64,000 bases of DNA from Smallanthus sonchifolius (Eukaryota; Streptophyta; Magnoliopsida; Asterales; Asteraceae). Under the pieces are notes generated by a model. That model saw only the letters and a list, made by a program, of their open reading frames with translations. It did not search any database and had not been told where the DNA came from. Positions 21,478 through 34,429 of the stretch are shown in pieces. Position 1 is the stretch's first letter. The number at the start of each line of letters is the position of its first letter. The DNA lies in assembly GCA_023525975.1 (NCBI GenBank), contig CM042024.1, forward strand, positions 96,289,880-96,353,879, read 5' to 3'. A program made the position numbers and the translations under genes.

Positions 21478-23921
21478 TCCACCCGAGCCTCGATCTTGCC
21501 AAAGAAGTATAACGATTTTGAGTTGAACTCAAGTATTGGTTATGAAGAATTATTGCTATCAACCAACGATGAACCGAGTAACTTTCAAGAAGCAAAGTCT
21601 AAACCGGAGTGGTTAAAAGCAATGCGAGCCGAACTCGAGTCAATAGAGAAAAACAACTCGTGGAAATTGATCGAGCCGCCTAAAGGAGTTAAACCCATCA
21701 GACTAAAGTGGGTATTCAATGTTAAACGAAATGCTGACGGGACTATAAACAAGCACAAAGTACGACTAGTGGCAAAAGGGTTATGCAACAACCCCGAGTC
21801 GACTTTAATGAGGTTTATGTTGGTAGCCAGCCTAGAGACCATCCGACTTCTTATTGTACACGCCGCCATGGAAGGATGGGAAATTCATCATTTAGACGTA
21901 AAGATGACCTTCTTACACAGTGATTTGAAAGAAGAAGCCTATTTGACCCAACCAGACGGGTTCGAGAAACCAAAGGAACGACATAAAATGCACAAGCTAT
22001 CCAAAGCCTTATGTGGTAGGGATGACAATAGGCCGGGTTCGGGCCAGGTATTGGTAATCTCAAACCCATATCCGATTATAAACTCTTTTCCCATACCCGT
22101 TACCTGTCGGGTTTGTGTCGGGTAATTACCCGTCGAGTTCCGAGTATATCTGCGGGTATCAGGTATACCCGTTAATATCGTATATCGGGCATACCCGTGG
22201 GTACCTATAATTCACAAGTCACAACCTATAATTCCTTCTCCTTGATTGTCCATATTACCTGGAAAACAGAATGTAACAAAATTGAAACAAAATGATATTA
22301 AAAAAAGAATGAAACAGGTGATTAAGTATGAACTGCAGTCCACAGAATAAAACAGAAATATATTAGTAGATTTGCAGTCCATAAAATAGAAATATATTAG
22401 TAAATTTGCAGTCCATATACATTTTTTCATATCAACTTCTTCGCTTAAAATACCAACACATTTTTTTATTTGTTCTGTTTCAGTAATTGTGTTTTTTTTG
22501 CACATGCAAGACATTAAAAGGTGACTTTTTGGGTCATTTGTATGCAAAAGGACTGGGCTATCAATAATATTTACTTTTAACAAAAAAATTTACTATATAA
22601 AAATAACAAAATTCACCAATACAAAACTCCTCTTTTTAACGATTCAAACATACAAATACAGTAGACAAATGAAAAAAGTACTTTGATATTGTATGAAATA
22701 AAAAACCTTTTGCCTTAAGAATATTTACGTATGTGAATCACAAATAACTTAACAAAGAAGCAACCAAATTAACTGAGTTTATCAAAATCCAATTAGGTTC
22801 ATACAACCACAGATTTATCAATTGAACCAATTAGGTTTATCAAATCTGTTCATATAACAAATCTGTTTATCAACCAATTACGGCATATGTATTATGAACA
22901 ATTGAACCTACATAATATTAACAGATTTGAACCTAAAATTGCATAATGCATATATATTGGAAATTGGAACATATTAAGTAATTCTTGACTCTTGAGGTCG
23001 GATTTCATCTTCGGAGGGAATTAGGACTGACGATTTCAATATTGAAAATTGGAATTTGGATTTGGGGAAAGGATTAAAGGAACTGAAGCGTGATTCATAT
23101 TCATGTGGGAAAGGGAAAATCAAATTAATTAATTAATTGATGATGTATTTTAAACAAAAGGAAAATAAAATATATAAATAAAATATTGCGGGTATCCCAT
23201 TGGGTAATCGGGTATATATATTCCGGGTAATCAGGCCGGGTTTCACTTAATATCATACCCGTACCTGAACCCGAAATTTTTAAAAAAAAAATCAATCTCA
23301 TACCGGCCCATGACCCGAATACCCGACCCGAATGTTTCGGGCATCGGGTATTCCATCGGGTTTGGGGTTTTCTGCCATCCCTATTATGTGGTCTAAGGCA
23401 AGCCCCGAGAGTTTGGAACACCAAGCTAGATTGCACATTGAAAAATATGGAGTTTCATTGGTGCTTGCAAGAACATGCCGTGTATCGAAAAGCGGTGGGA
23501 AACAATTTACTAATCATCGTTGTTTATGTGGATGATTTGTTTGTAACATGTACACGTATAAGCCTCAATATCAACTTAAAGAAAGACATGGCATTGAAAT
23601 TTGATACGTCAGACATAGGGAAGCTTACATATGACCTAGGGATCGAAGTATCTCAAAGCAGTGACGGGATAAAGATAAAGCAAGAAAGTTATGCTCGGAA
23701 AACTTTGAAAGAAGCCGGAATGCAAAATTACAATCCAACTCATTATACAATGGAATCGGGACTAAAGTTATCAAAGAATGAAGACAAGCCGGAGGTAAAT
23801 GCGACGGATTATAGAAAGATTTTGGGGTGTTTACGATATCTACTACACACCTGACCCGATCCAGCCTATTCGATCCGGGTGGTGAGTCGCTATATGCAAT
23901 GTCCAAAGGAGTCTCATTGTA
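21478..23921 (+). pseudogene. Ty1/copia pol (RT), interrupted by a hAT insertion
   Basis: Plus strand. It begins RSTRASILPKKYNDFEL, the linker before RT. Next come FQEAKSKPEWLKAM, WVFNVKRNADG..NKHKVRLVAKG and HHLDVKMTFLHSDLKEE, up to LCG at 22017. It resumes at 23393 with LRQAPRVWN, followed by LIIVVYVDDLFV (catalytic YVDD, about 23518) and YRKILGCLRYL, then a stop at 23850 and weak homology to 23921. There the copia text ends against another LTR. Part of the palm region after VAKG is divergent. The RNase H tail of a very similar frame is found at 50647. A dead element used as a target by later insertions. Confidence 0.85.
22017..23383. mobile_element. Non-autonomous hAT element, 1367 bp
   Basis: Ends TAGGGATGACA and TGCCATCCCTA (inverted terminal repeats, one mismatch), flanked by an exact 8-bp TSD TTATGTGG (22009-22016 and 23384-23391). 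Both subterminal regions are dense in CGGGTA/ACCCGA words, typical of this hAT style. The interior is AT-rich with no transposase. Removing it restores the copia reading frame LCG-LRQAPRVW, which confirms the borders. Confidence 0.93.
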
Positions 23922-24634
23922 ACGCCCCATTTTTCGAGTGATTCTCCCTACGTACAGTACGTAAACGCATATTAGTGAAAGGGACGGCCATGTCTTACAA
24001 CCTTCGGGGCTAATTCGTTTAACTAAAGATTCATAGAGGGCTGAAATGTAAATTCTATTACTTCGGGGGATTAGATGCTTACCAAATAATTAAAGAGGGG
24101 GCCATTTTGCAATTATAACTTTTAAAAGGCCTCATGCTCGTCTTTTTTTTTTTTTAATTTCCCGAAACCCTACCTGCCGTGAGACTCCTTTGCGCAGCCG
24201 TCGCGTAGAAGAAGAAGGAGACCGAGTCACGACGGGTTCAGTTGATGCTCTTGTTTCATTGCTCTCGCCATCGATCTTGACCGGTAAAACCTTGTAGTTG
24301 CAGCAAGTTACGGTGATATGTATGGATGTTTATGGTATTCTAATGCGGTTTCTTTCTTTAGGGTTTTGTGACCTTCATTGTTGATAGTTCATGAAGGTGG
24401 TTCGGCTCCTACATCAACTGCGTATCTCAGGTACGATTTATTGAACGTTTACCGTTTTGAGAATGGTTTGAAGGGTTGGTTCGGTTACGCATGTGGAAAG
24501 AACCGTGCCGCGTACTTTTAACCCAATTAGGGTTTTGAGGAAGGTGAAGCATGGGATCTGTAATAAGGTGTGGGGTTTGTTCTGTTTAGGGTGCAATGGA
24601 TGGGTTACGGTGCATGGTTTACGGTGGTCTTGGC
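23922..24634 (+). repeat. Gypsy-type LTR fragment (TGTAACGCCCC start)
   Basis: Starts TGTAACGCCCCATTTTTCG, a common plant gypsy LTR head, directly against the broken copia. It contains a leader-like part (CGAAACCCTA, GACCGGTAAAACC). Truncated at 24634 by the next LTR. Confidence 0.65.
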
Positions 24635-24878
24635 TGTAACTCCCAAAAATTTCAACCCAAAATTAACTTTTTAAAAGAACAAGCGGAAGATAGGTCCCAA
24701 AAAAACAACCATATACGACATGGTTTACCTGTTATTTTATTAGAATCCATTCCACTTTGAAGCGTGACCCAAGGCTACAACGGAGTTTTCCCTGCATTCA
24801 CCACATTAATTAAACCGTTAGTAGTGATAGAGAGTTCCTTGACATTCAAAGGAACGAAATCCAACTTTTCAACCCTGG

Positions 24879-25018
24879 ACGTATGATACGCCGGGTTGGC
24901 CGTATCATACGCCTACCTGGCATATGGCCTAGCGTACGGGTCACCGTATTCCGGTGAACATTGGCCGTACAACTTTTCTTTGGCGTATGATACATCGGGC
25001 GTGGCGTATTATACGCCT
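24879..25018. repeat. Palindrome array D in LTR (GGCGTAT-G-ATACGCC)
   Basis: Copies at 24880-24892, 24899-24913, 24991-25003 and 25003-25017, with 6-7-bp arms and a 1-3-bp spacer, plus degraded ones between. The array lies about 250-390 bp from the 3' LTR end. Confidence 0.75.
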
Positions 25019-25439
25019 AACCTGCAATTTTCATTCCTTGGTTGTTTTTCAGCCATCCATTTTGCCCTTTTGAGCTTTAACCCCTTGTTAACCCGCATAT
25101 GACCTCTATACAAGTTTAGTATTCATCCAACATTAGTTTAAACAAGTTACACACGCCCAAACACGAGAACTACAACTCGTTTCTTTTTACACTCAGAGTA
25201 TTTGACTCTAAGCCCACCACTCGAGTCCCTCACTTGTTTTATTATTAATTCTTGGAGTGTTTGTCTCCAAGACCACCACCCGAGTATTCCACACTCGTTT
25301 TATTATTATTTCTTGAAATATTTGACTCCAAGACCACCCGTGAGGTATTTGACCTCACCACACTCATGAAGTATTTGATTTCACGTTATACACCTCCATG
25401 AAGCATTTCCACTTTATGTAATAAATCAATTTACCGTTT

Positions 25440-25705
25440 TGCCATCACCGTTGACTTTTACCACGTTAAATCAATTTTAGTCTATTATTACCACATTCCT
25501 GAATTTAGTTGACTCTAACCACATTGAGTCATTTACCCCAGTTAACTACATTCATTAATCTAATTTGGCTACTTACCACCTTAAGCCAACTACACCAATT
25601 TATTACATGTAATCCATTAATTTGACTAGTTTTCACATTAAGTCAACTACACTAATTCCACCACACTCACACAATTATTTGACCATTTATCACATAAGTC
25701 AAAAC
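25440..25705. repeat. Degenerate inverted TTGAC/GTCAA repeats
   Basis: Five diverged units of TTGAC(T/C)..ACCAC..T(A/G)AGTCAA, about 50-60 bp apart. They are equivalent to the better preserved array at 48871-49135. Confidence 0.6.
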
Positions 25706-26794
25706 AACATACAACACATAAATAGAGGGGTAACTTTGTAGAATAGTAACCAATTTTCAAAAGTGTTCCAATTAGGTCACTCAATACGCATTTTACATGG
25801 TATACACCCTTGGGTATATTATGGTGAGTAACCTAATTATAACACTTTTGAAACTTGATTACTATTCTGTGGTGTTTTCCCCATAAATAGAATATACCAC
25901 ACAATCTATTTACATGTAATACTACTTATCTACTACTAAGTAAGTGCAAAGCACTTACCTTTGACTAGTGAAGACCATAGTTTGTCTTCCAAGCTAGCAA
26001 TTTCCACCTTTTGATCACCTAAACGATTCACTTGTCTAGTAATCAAGTAAAACCCCTAATAATTCAATCAATTGAGGTTTGACTCCCACCAAAGATCTTT
26101 TGGTATTCACCATCAAATAAAACTTGGTTTATTAAGCTCCACACAAGCTCTCAACCATTCCAAACCAATTTTCACCCATATGACCTGTTAAGGTTTTCAC
26201 CCAATTCTCCCCAATTTCATCCAATTCAAAGTTCATCAATCCAATTAAGTTTTGTACATGAAAATGTGTTTATATTATACCATAAACACTTATACATACT
26301 CAATTAACCAATCAAACACCCTAATTGAAAACCCCCAAATTGGGTCCTCAAGAACCCTAATTTTTCAAACTCCCAATTGGTGAAAGTAACATTATTTGAT
26401 TGAACCTCTAGCTTTAGTAATGCTAGATTATCGATCCTAACCAACAATAAACCTAACAAAACCCCTAATTTTTGTCCATTAGTTCATCCACCCAAAACCC
26501 TCAAGAACAAGAATTTATGAAGGATTAAGGAGAGAAGATAATACTTACTTGATTGTGTAAAGGAAGTGTGCAGACCAAATCCTTCAATCCAAGCACGCAA
26601 CTTCCAGAGATCAAGTTCTTAATCAAGCTCCTTTTTCTTCCCTCTTTTCTCTATTTCTCACTACACACACACCACTAATTAGAGTGTGTGTCGCCATCCA
26701 CATACAAACCCAAATCAGGTTTGGTTTATTTACAAATTCACCCTTTCTACTTGTAATTTTGACACCCCTATCCAAAAGTTAGATAATCCATCAA

Positions 26795-27003
26795 CTAAAT
26801 AATACCCTCGTGCCCTTGAACGACGCAATCTACATAGACTTTCACAAATCCCTCATGCATTTGACACCCATGTAACGTTCTATTTGCAATAGGATACACC
26901 TGCCCCCTAGCTAGTGTTATGTTCCTACTAGGATCGTATGAGAATAACAAATCACATGAAGTATTCTGCAAAAGCATATAATTATCATTTTTAATGAACA
27001 AAT

Positions 27004-27050
<47 letters not shown>

Positions 27051-28491
27051 AGGAGGTTCAAATAAGAAGCATAATTTGGCTTAGAAGCCTAAGAAGCAAT
27101 CTTAGCCATCCATTTGCTAATACGGGATAAGATTTAAGTGGGGGAAAAAATAAGGTTGGAGGGTATCTTTGGAATAGCCATTTTTGTTGACTTTTTTCAA
27201 GTCCCCCCTCATTTTTTAAACTTCCATAACTTTTTTATATGACATTATTTTTTGAAAAAAATTACACCATAAAATTGAGCATTTTTTTCTCTTTAATTTG
27301 AGTATAATGTTGATATATAAAAACGATAATTTTAAAAAAAATCAGAATCTTTGTTGTTTTTCGATAAAACAGCACTGATAATAGAATCTGTGCTGTTTTC
27401 TATTAAACAACAGCAATCCAGCACATGAAAATAGCATAACAACAAAATCAAATAGCATAACAACAAAATCAGCACAACAACACATTAGTACAACATAAAA
27501 AACAACACAATAACAAAAACAACATAGATAATTTAAAAAAATCATAAATCTGAAATAAAAGTCATCATCTTAAAAGAAGAATGTAAGTAATTAAGGTTTG
27601 ACCTTCAGCAACATAAAAAGAAAAATGTACCTTATCTTTGCGTTTTCCGGTAACTATTGTTGTACGGAAAAGAATGTACAATAAAATACAAGAAAGTGAA
27701 ATAAAAAAACTTCATGTGAATGCTATGAAACTTGGGTTAGAACCTAAAATCTAATTTACAAATGTTTATGTATATAATACAATCTTAAAAACTTAGTATT
27801 GTTGTGTTGGGTTTTGTTTATTTTTGTGATGACCTACCTGTGCTGGTTTTGCTTGTGCTGGGTTATGTTTGTGCTGGTTTTAGGATTATAACATGTCACT
27901 TCCAATTGTGTTCTTTGTTTTGTGCTGGTTTGATATACAATCTTAAAAACTTAGTTTTGTCATGCTGGTTTTGTTTGTGCTGGGTTAGCTAAGAAGAGCA
28001 AGTCACACAAATAACCGTGTTGTTTTGGTGCTGTTTTATAGTAAAACAACACAATTAATTGTTATGTTTGGTATTATTTTATGATAAAACAACACAGTTA
28101 AAAGTGTTGTTTTACAACGCAACACAGTTAATTGTGCCGTTTTACTATAAACCAGCACATTTACGTAAAGTAGCACAATTTCATTAAGTGTCGATCTTGT
28201 TTTTACAAAAATAAAATAAAATATATAGCAATACTATACTCAAATTAAAGGTTAAAAAACACTCGATTTTATGATATATTTAAAAAAAAAAATAAGGTCG
28301 TATGAAAAAGTTATGTACGTTTAAAAAAAATGAGGGCATTTAAAAAATGTCAACAATTGTGGGTTTTCCAATAATGCCCCTCCACCCCTTGTTTTTCCTA
28401 CAATTAAATCTATATCATTGATCATCCATTTGAATGGATGAGATTGCTTCTTAGACTTTTTAACCAAATAGTACTTCTTAAGGGAGCCATC

Positions 28492-28527
<36 letters not shown>

Positions 28528-31500
28528 CACATATATTTACCTCAATAAATATATTACCTCAATAGGTGGGTAGTCAATATAAGGACCACCAGACGCACAA
28601 CTAGAACCACGAAAACCTGGGTTCGTGTCCATACACGCGTCACTTCTTCTTTCAGTGGTAGACACGTTATTATGAATTTGCTACCTACCACTTATGAACA
28701 ATCTTTCTTTAATCGTTGTTGAACCTATAAACAATTTTTTTTTTAAATTACATCAATATTTATACAATTATAAATTCAAAAGACTCATATATCTATAATA
28801 TATATTACCTATGAAATTAGAAACAACCCGTGTTCAGTTCCAAAATGTTTAGTTATTGGATCATCCGGCCGTCAAAATAACTATCATCTGCGATCATTTC
28901 TCTCTCACAACGAGCCTATAAAAATATAACTGTTAAAACAATCAACTTTAATATATATAATAATTAAACAAATATATAGTTACCAATCCTTGGACTAATT
29001 GCAGCATATCTTTTCCAATTTCATAAATAATAGTTTCTAGGTTTTTTATGGCTCTACGAGAGACCCACAACTTAGAACGTTCATTTTTCATATCTTTAAG
29101 ATTTGAATTATCTGTTGTAAGTTGAGACCATACAACTTTAACTTTAGGCTCAAAACCCGCAAATCCGGTACGTCCTATGCATGCGAAGTTTTTGTTCGCG
29201 AGTGCACTTGCTTTTGCCTTTTCACTTTTTGCCTTCACGTATATATAATTGTAAACATATAATAATAATAATTAATATACCAAAAATGTCGGGCTAGTCT
29301 TTTTCGCAACGAAATCTTCCTAATGTTTTTCTTCGAGAAATGTATACTTATCATACGGACGAATACCAACTTTAACAAATTTTGTAACAAGTGTACTTCG
29401 CCAATTGGTAAAAAGCTTTTTTGACATTTTAACAAAATGTTTTTTCGGCGTGTCATCTGCAATATGCCACGTTTTTGCCATATTTACCGATAAATTATCC
29501 CATTTATGTTTTTCAATATTTTTCACCCCAATATGGTACGATAATTCTGTTCTTAATTTCAGTTCTAACCATGACGAAAATCTATCTGCGTTTGGAACAA
29601 TCGGTCGCATAAAGTTATCAAATTCAATTGTGTAGTCATTCTCATCATATTTTTTTGAACACTAAGCAACACCACGTTTACCTCTACCTTTTTAGACATG
29701 GTTTCCTATTAAACAAAGAAACAAGTTACTAAACTAACAATTTAATACACTTGCAAAATATTAATAAACTATAAGATATCAACATATATGTATGCACATT
29801 CACAAAAAAATGACAAAAAACTTCTCCACCGTTTTATCAACATTTGATTGACCTTAAGTTGTCGTTACCTTACTTTTCATCCATTTAGTAAAGTATTGGT
29901 TATTCTTAATTTGTAGCTACCTTTCGGTCTTACCCCGGTTGGTCTCTCGTAATAAGTTCATGTGTTCATTGACATATGAAACAATCAAAGTCATGTGTTT
30001 TAGGACATACAAAATGTGCAACTTGTAAACTCTCGTTAGTTGAGATGATTATTTGCATACCGACACCTCCGACCCCTTCAAGTTTACCAGAGTGACGAGA
30101 TTGAGGAACACCAATACTTTTGACACCTTCCAAATAACCTGTACAGAATTCAATCACATCCTCGGAAACATATCCTTCAACAATACTACCCCCAGGTCGA
30201 TTACGGTTTCTTACATAACCTTTTAGGAAACCCATATATCTTTTAAAAGGGTACATATAACGTATAAATACCGGATCACAAGCCTTGATTTCTCCAATGA
30301 TATGGATTACCAGGTGAACCATCACATCACAAAAAGACGACGAAAAATGCATTTCTAATTCACAGAGCGTGATGATAATTTTTTTCCCATGTATCCAGTA
30401 ACTTGGGATCAATAACTTTTGAGTCAATCATGTTAAAAAAACAAACAAAGTTTTGTGATTGTGTGTCAGATGTTCTCCGATAGCAATCCACGAACTGCAA
30501 TAGGAATTATATGTGCCATCAACATGATAATAATGAGACTTCCTACCAAGCATATTACAGTATTTCATCGACACAACTTTTTAATGTTTGCAGAATAGGT
30601 AGATGGAACTTTAATATTGTGTAAACATTTACAGAACTTTGTTTTTTCTACTCTTGACATAGTATAACACGCAGGTGGCAGATATATATGATGACCTTCA
30701 TCAACAGGGGCAAGTTTTTTATGTATTCCTATTTCTTGCATGTCTTTACGGATATTAATACCATCTTTAGTTTTTCCAGGAATGTTTAACAATAAGCCTA
30801 TCAAGTTATCACATACATTTTTCTCGATATGCATAACATCTGGGCAATGTCTAACTTGTAAATGCTTCTAGTAAGGTAAGTCTCAAAAGATTGATCTTTT
30901 TTTTTTCTCAAACTGCTCCTTTATCAACACGAGTTCTTTTAAAAAAAAACAGTTTTTAGATTGTTAACTCGAGAATATGCATCAAATCGATTCTTTATCG
31001 TTCGGTGCTCTGTATTTCTGTCAAAATTCTTCGTTTTCTCCCCATAATTGTGACCTGGCGGAAGGAAACTTCGATGTCCCATGTATACGGTTTTTTTACA
31101 ATTATTTAACCACATCGAACTTTTTTCATCTTCACAAATAGGACAAGATAGCTTACCTTTTGTACTGCATCCTGACAAATTAATATATGCTGGAAAATTA
31201 CTTATGATGCAAAAAATCATGGCCCGCAATTTAAAATGTTCTTTCTTATAAGCATCATACACATTTACATCTGGACTCCATAGAGTTTTTCGGTCATCAA
31301 TCAAATGAGACAAATAAATATCAATGTTATTACTAGGCTCTTTTGGACCCTAAATCAAAAACGCATGGTGGCAAATTGTAGATGCAAAGAAGAACATGCC
31401 ATGTACTATGACGACTACTCAAATTTCCGAAAGGATTGATTCCGTCCGAACTAAGTCGAAACCGTATATTTCTAATCTTGTTACCAAATTATGGATATTT

Positions 31501-31575
31501 GTTATCAATATTTCTCCACTGAGGTGAATCTGCAACACGTTTTAATTTTCTATCATTTATACGCTCATCCGAATA
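26795..31575 (-). pseudogene. Decayed CACTA (En/Spm) transposon, minus copy
   Basis: TNP2-type transposase remains on the minus strand. RINDRKLKRVADSPQWRNID and GINPFGNLSSRHSTWHVLL (about 31550-31400). LSHLIDDRKTLWSPDVNVYDAY (31313 on). NVCDNLIGLLLNIPGKTKDG (about 30820). A DUF4218-like part CELEMHFSSSFCDVMVHL with MGFLKGYVRNRNRP (30427-29966). Then the second-gene part: SWLELKLRTELSYHIGVKN (29610) and KSEKAKASALANKNFACIGRTGFAG (29238), and finally VYPIANRTLHGCQMHEGFVKVYVD (about 26900). Several stops and shifts. A (TA)n-flanked element separates 27001 from about 28540. No CACTA termini seen. Confidence 0.82.
27050..28495. mobile_element. (TA)n-flanked TIR element 1, about 1.45 kb
   Basis: Sits between TA microsatellites (27002-27048 and about 28494-28525). 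The ends are imperfect inverted repeats: left GAGGTTCAAATAAGAAG..CCTAAGAAGCAATC, right (reverse complement) GGCTCCCTTAAGAAGTA..TCTAAGAAGCAATC. A second inverted block follows inside both ends (ACTTTTT..TCCCCCCTCATTTTTTAAAC, then ATTACACCATAAAA). The interior has repeated TGCTGGTTTTG and AACAACACAGTTAA words. No transposase. Confidence 0.75.
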
Positions 31576-34150
31576 ATGGAAATGTATGATGCGTATAAGA
31601 AAGAACATTTTGAATTGAGAGCCATGATTTTTTGCACCATAATTGATTTTCCAGCATAAAGTAATTTGTCAGGATACCGTACAAAAGGTAAACTAGGTTG
31701 TCCTGTTTATGAAGATTAGACAAGTTCGATGTGGTTACATAATTGTAAAAAACCGTATACGTGGGACATTGAAGATTCCTTCCGCCTAGTCACAGTTATC
31801 GAAAGAAAAAAGAGGATTTTGATGGAAATATGGAGCATCGAACTATAATGAAGCGATTTGATGCATATTCATGAGTTAAAGATCTAAAAACTATTTTAGA
31901 AAAAGAACTCGTGTTAAGAAAGGAGCCGCTTGAAAAACAAGGTTAATCTTTTGGGACTTATCTTACAGGAAACATTTACAAGTTAGATATTGCCTACATG
32001 CTATGCATATCGAGAAAAATGTATATGATATCTTGATAGGCTTATTGTTAGACATTTTTGAGAAAACTAAAGATGGTATTATTGTCCGTAAAGACATGAA
32101 AGAATGGGAATACGTAAAGAACTTGCCCCTGTTGATGAAGGTCATCGCATTTATCTGCCACATGCGTGTTATACTATGTCAAGAGCAGAAAAAACAAAGT
32201 TTTGAAAATGTTTACACGATATTAAAGTTCCATCTAGCTATTCTGCAAACCATAAAAAGTTGGTGTCGATGAAAGACTGTAAATTGCTTGGTATTATGTC
32301 TCATGATGGTCATGTTTTGATGATATATATGATTCCTATTCCAGTTCGCGGATTGCTACCGGAGAACATCTGACACACAATCACAATTTTTTTTTGTTTT
32401 TAACATGATTGACTCAAAAGTTATTGATCCCGAGTTACTGGATCATGCTCTATAAAACTAGAGATGCACTTTCCGCCATCTTTTTTTGATGTGATGGTTC
32501 ACCTGGTGATCCATATCATTGGAAAAATCAAGGCTTGTGGTCTGGTATTTTCTACGTTACATGTACTCTTTTGAAAGATATATATGGGTTTCCTAAAAGG
32601 TTATGTAAGAAACCGTAATCGACCTAAGGGTAGTATTGTTGAAGGATATGCTTCTGAGGAGGTGATTGAATTTTGTACATGTTATTTGGAATGTGTCAAA
32701 AGTATTGGTGTTTCTCAATCTCGTCACTTTGGTAAACTTGAAGGGGTCGGAGGTGTCGGTATGAAAATAATCATCCCAAGTAACGAGAGTTTACAAATGC
32801 ACATTTCTATGTCCTAAAACACATAACTTTGATTGCTCCATATGTCAATGAACACATGAACTTGTTACGAGAGACCAACCGGGTAAGACCGAAAGGTGGC
32901 TACAAATTAAGCATAACAAAGATTTTACTAAACGGATGAAAACTAAGGTAACGAAAACTTAGGGTCAATCAAATGTAGATAAAACGGTGAAAAAGTTTTT
33001 TTTTTGTTTATTGTGAATGTGTGGGCCTATATGTTGGTATGTTATAGTTTATTAATATTTTGTACGTGTATTAAATTGTTAGTTTAGTAATTTGTTTCTT
33101 TGTTTAATAGGAAACCATGTGTAAAAAAGGTAGAGGTAAACGTGGTGTTAACTCGTGTTCAAAGAAATATGATGAGAGTGACTACACAATTGAATTTGAT
33201 AACCTTATGCAACCGATTGGTCCAAACGTTAGTACATTTTCACATGGTTGTAAAAATCGCTAGGCGCTAGTCGGGCGGTAAGGTAGGGCCTAGGCTTAGG
33301 CGGGATTAATCGGGGCATAGGCGGGATTAATTGGATTGAAATTTTTATATGTAATTTTCAGTTTTTTATATATATACACACATTTTTATAAAAATGTTCA
33401 TTTTTAAACCACACCAAAGGTTTTCGTCGGAATTTGGCCGGATATTTCAGGTTTTCGCCGAAATGTTCGCCAGAATCTGGCTGCCTAGGCCCGCCTAGGC
33501 GCGATTTGGACCGCCTAGCGACTTTTGGACCGACTAGGCCAAAATAGTCGTTAACGAGCCGCCTAGCGACTAATCGGCGCCTAGGCGCGATTTTTACAAC
33601 ACTGCATTTTCGTCATGGTTAGGACTGAAATTAAGAACAGATTTCCTGTATCATATTGGGGCGAAAAATATTGAAAAGCATAAATTAGACGATTTATGGG
33701 TAGATATAGCAAAAACGTGGCGTATTGCAAATGACGCGTCGAATTTTTTTTTGTTAAAAAAGCAAAGAAGCTTTTTAACAATTGACGAAGTACATTTGTT
33801 ACAAAATTTGTTAAAGTTGATATTCGTCCGTTTGATAAGTATACATTTCTCGAAGAACATTGGGATGATTTCGTTGCGGAAAAGACAAGCCCCACATTTT
33901 TGGTATACTAATTATTATTATTATTATATGATTACAATTATATATACGTGAAGGCAAAATGTGAAAAAGCAAATGCAAGTGCACTCACGAACAAAACCTT
34001 CGCCCGGATAGGACGCACCGGATTTGCGGGTTTTGAGCCTAAAGTTGAAGCTGTATGGTCTCAACTTATAACAGGTGATTCGTATCTTAAAGATATGAAA
34101 ATTGAACGTTCTAAATTGTGGGTCTCTCGTAAAGACATAAAAAAACTTCC
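31576..34150 (+). pseudogene. Decayed CACTA transposon, inverted plus copy
   Basis: Plus strand and homologous to the minus copy, but starting abruptly at NVYDAYKKEHFELRAMIF (about 31580). Then MHIEKNVYDILIGLLLDI (32003), MGFLKGYVRNRNRPKGSIV (32584), SSWLGLKLRT (about 33612) and FARIGRTGFAGFEPKVEAVW (about 34000). It carries its own stops and shifts, plus a hAT MITE at 33243-33604. The two copies form a large diverged inverted repeat meeting near 31575. Confidence 0.82.
33243..33604. mobile_element. hAT-type MITE, 362 bp
   Basis: Ends CATGGTTGTAAAAATCG and, reversed, CAGTGTTGTAAAAATCG, each followed by GC(C)TAGGCGC. Flanked by CATTTTCA (33235-33242) and CATTTTCG (33605-33612), an 8-bp TSD with one change. 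The CACTA frame (..VSTFSSWLGL) resumes across it. Confidence 0.88.
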
Positions 34151-34429
34151 AACAGATGATTCTTGTGCAACACTATATATATTGGTATCATGCCTTGTAA
34201 GACAACTACCAGAACTCCGGTCCTGGTTTTATTTACTGTGACTCTCAGCAAGCTTCGTCTTACATTGCCTACACAAGCAAGCACCAGCCTAGTCCGGGAC
34301 TTTCAACGAGCTTCTTCTTACATTACGTATACATATGACCTGAATGCTTTTAATGTAGACGAACCTTTATGCATTGATTATTTAACACTTGTTTGGCAAT
34401 TTTCGTAAACGTAAACATTTGACTCAAAG
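34151..34429. other. Unassigned stretch after CACTA copy
   Basis: An open piece reads DSQQASSYIAYTSKHQPSP, but I cannot place it in a family. Probably a TE remnant. Confidence 0.3.

Larger units (their letters stand above)
24635..26790 (-). repeat. Gypsy LTR, truncated (same family as 47991-50646)
   Basis: Plus strand begins TGTAACTCCC, which is the 3' end of the LTR in element orientation. It shares blocks with 47991-50646 in the same order: GAGAACCACAACTCG, TGACTCCAAGACC, AAGTAAGTGCAAA.CACTTACC, CCAAGCTAGC and a GTGTGTG block near its other end. The far end (expected GGTTCGTTACA) is missing. Confidence 0.75.
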
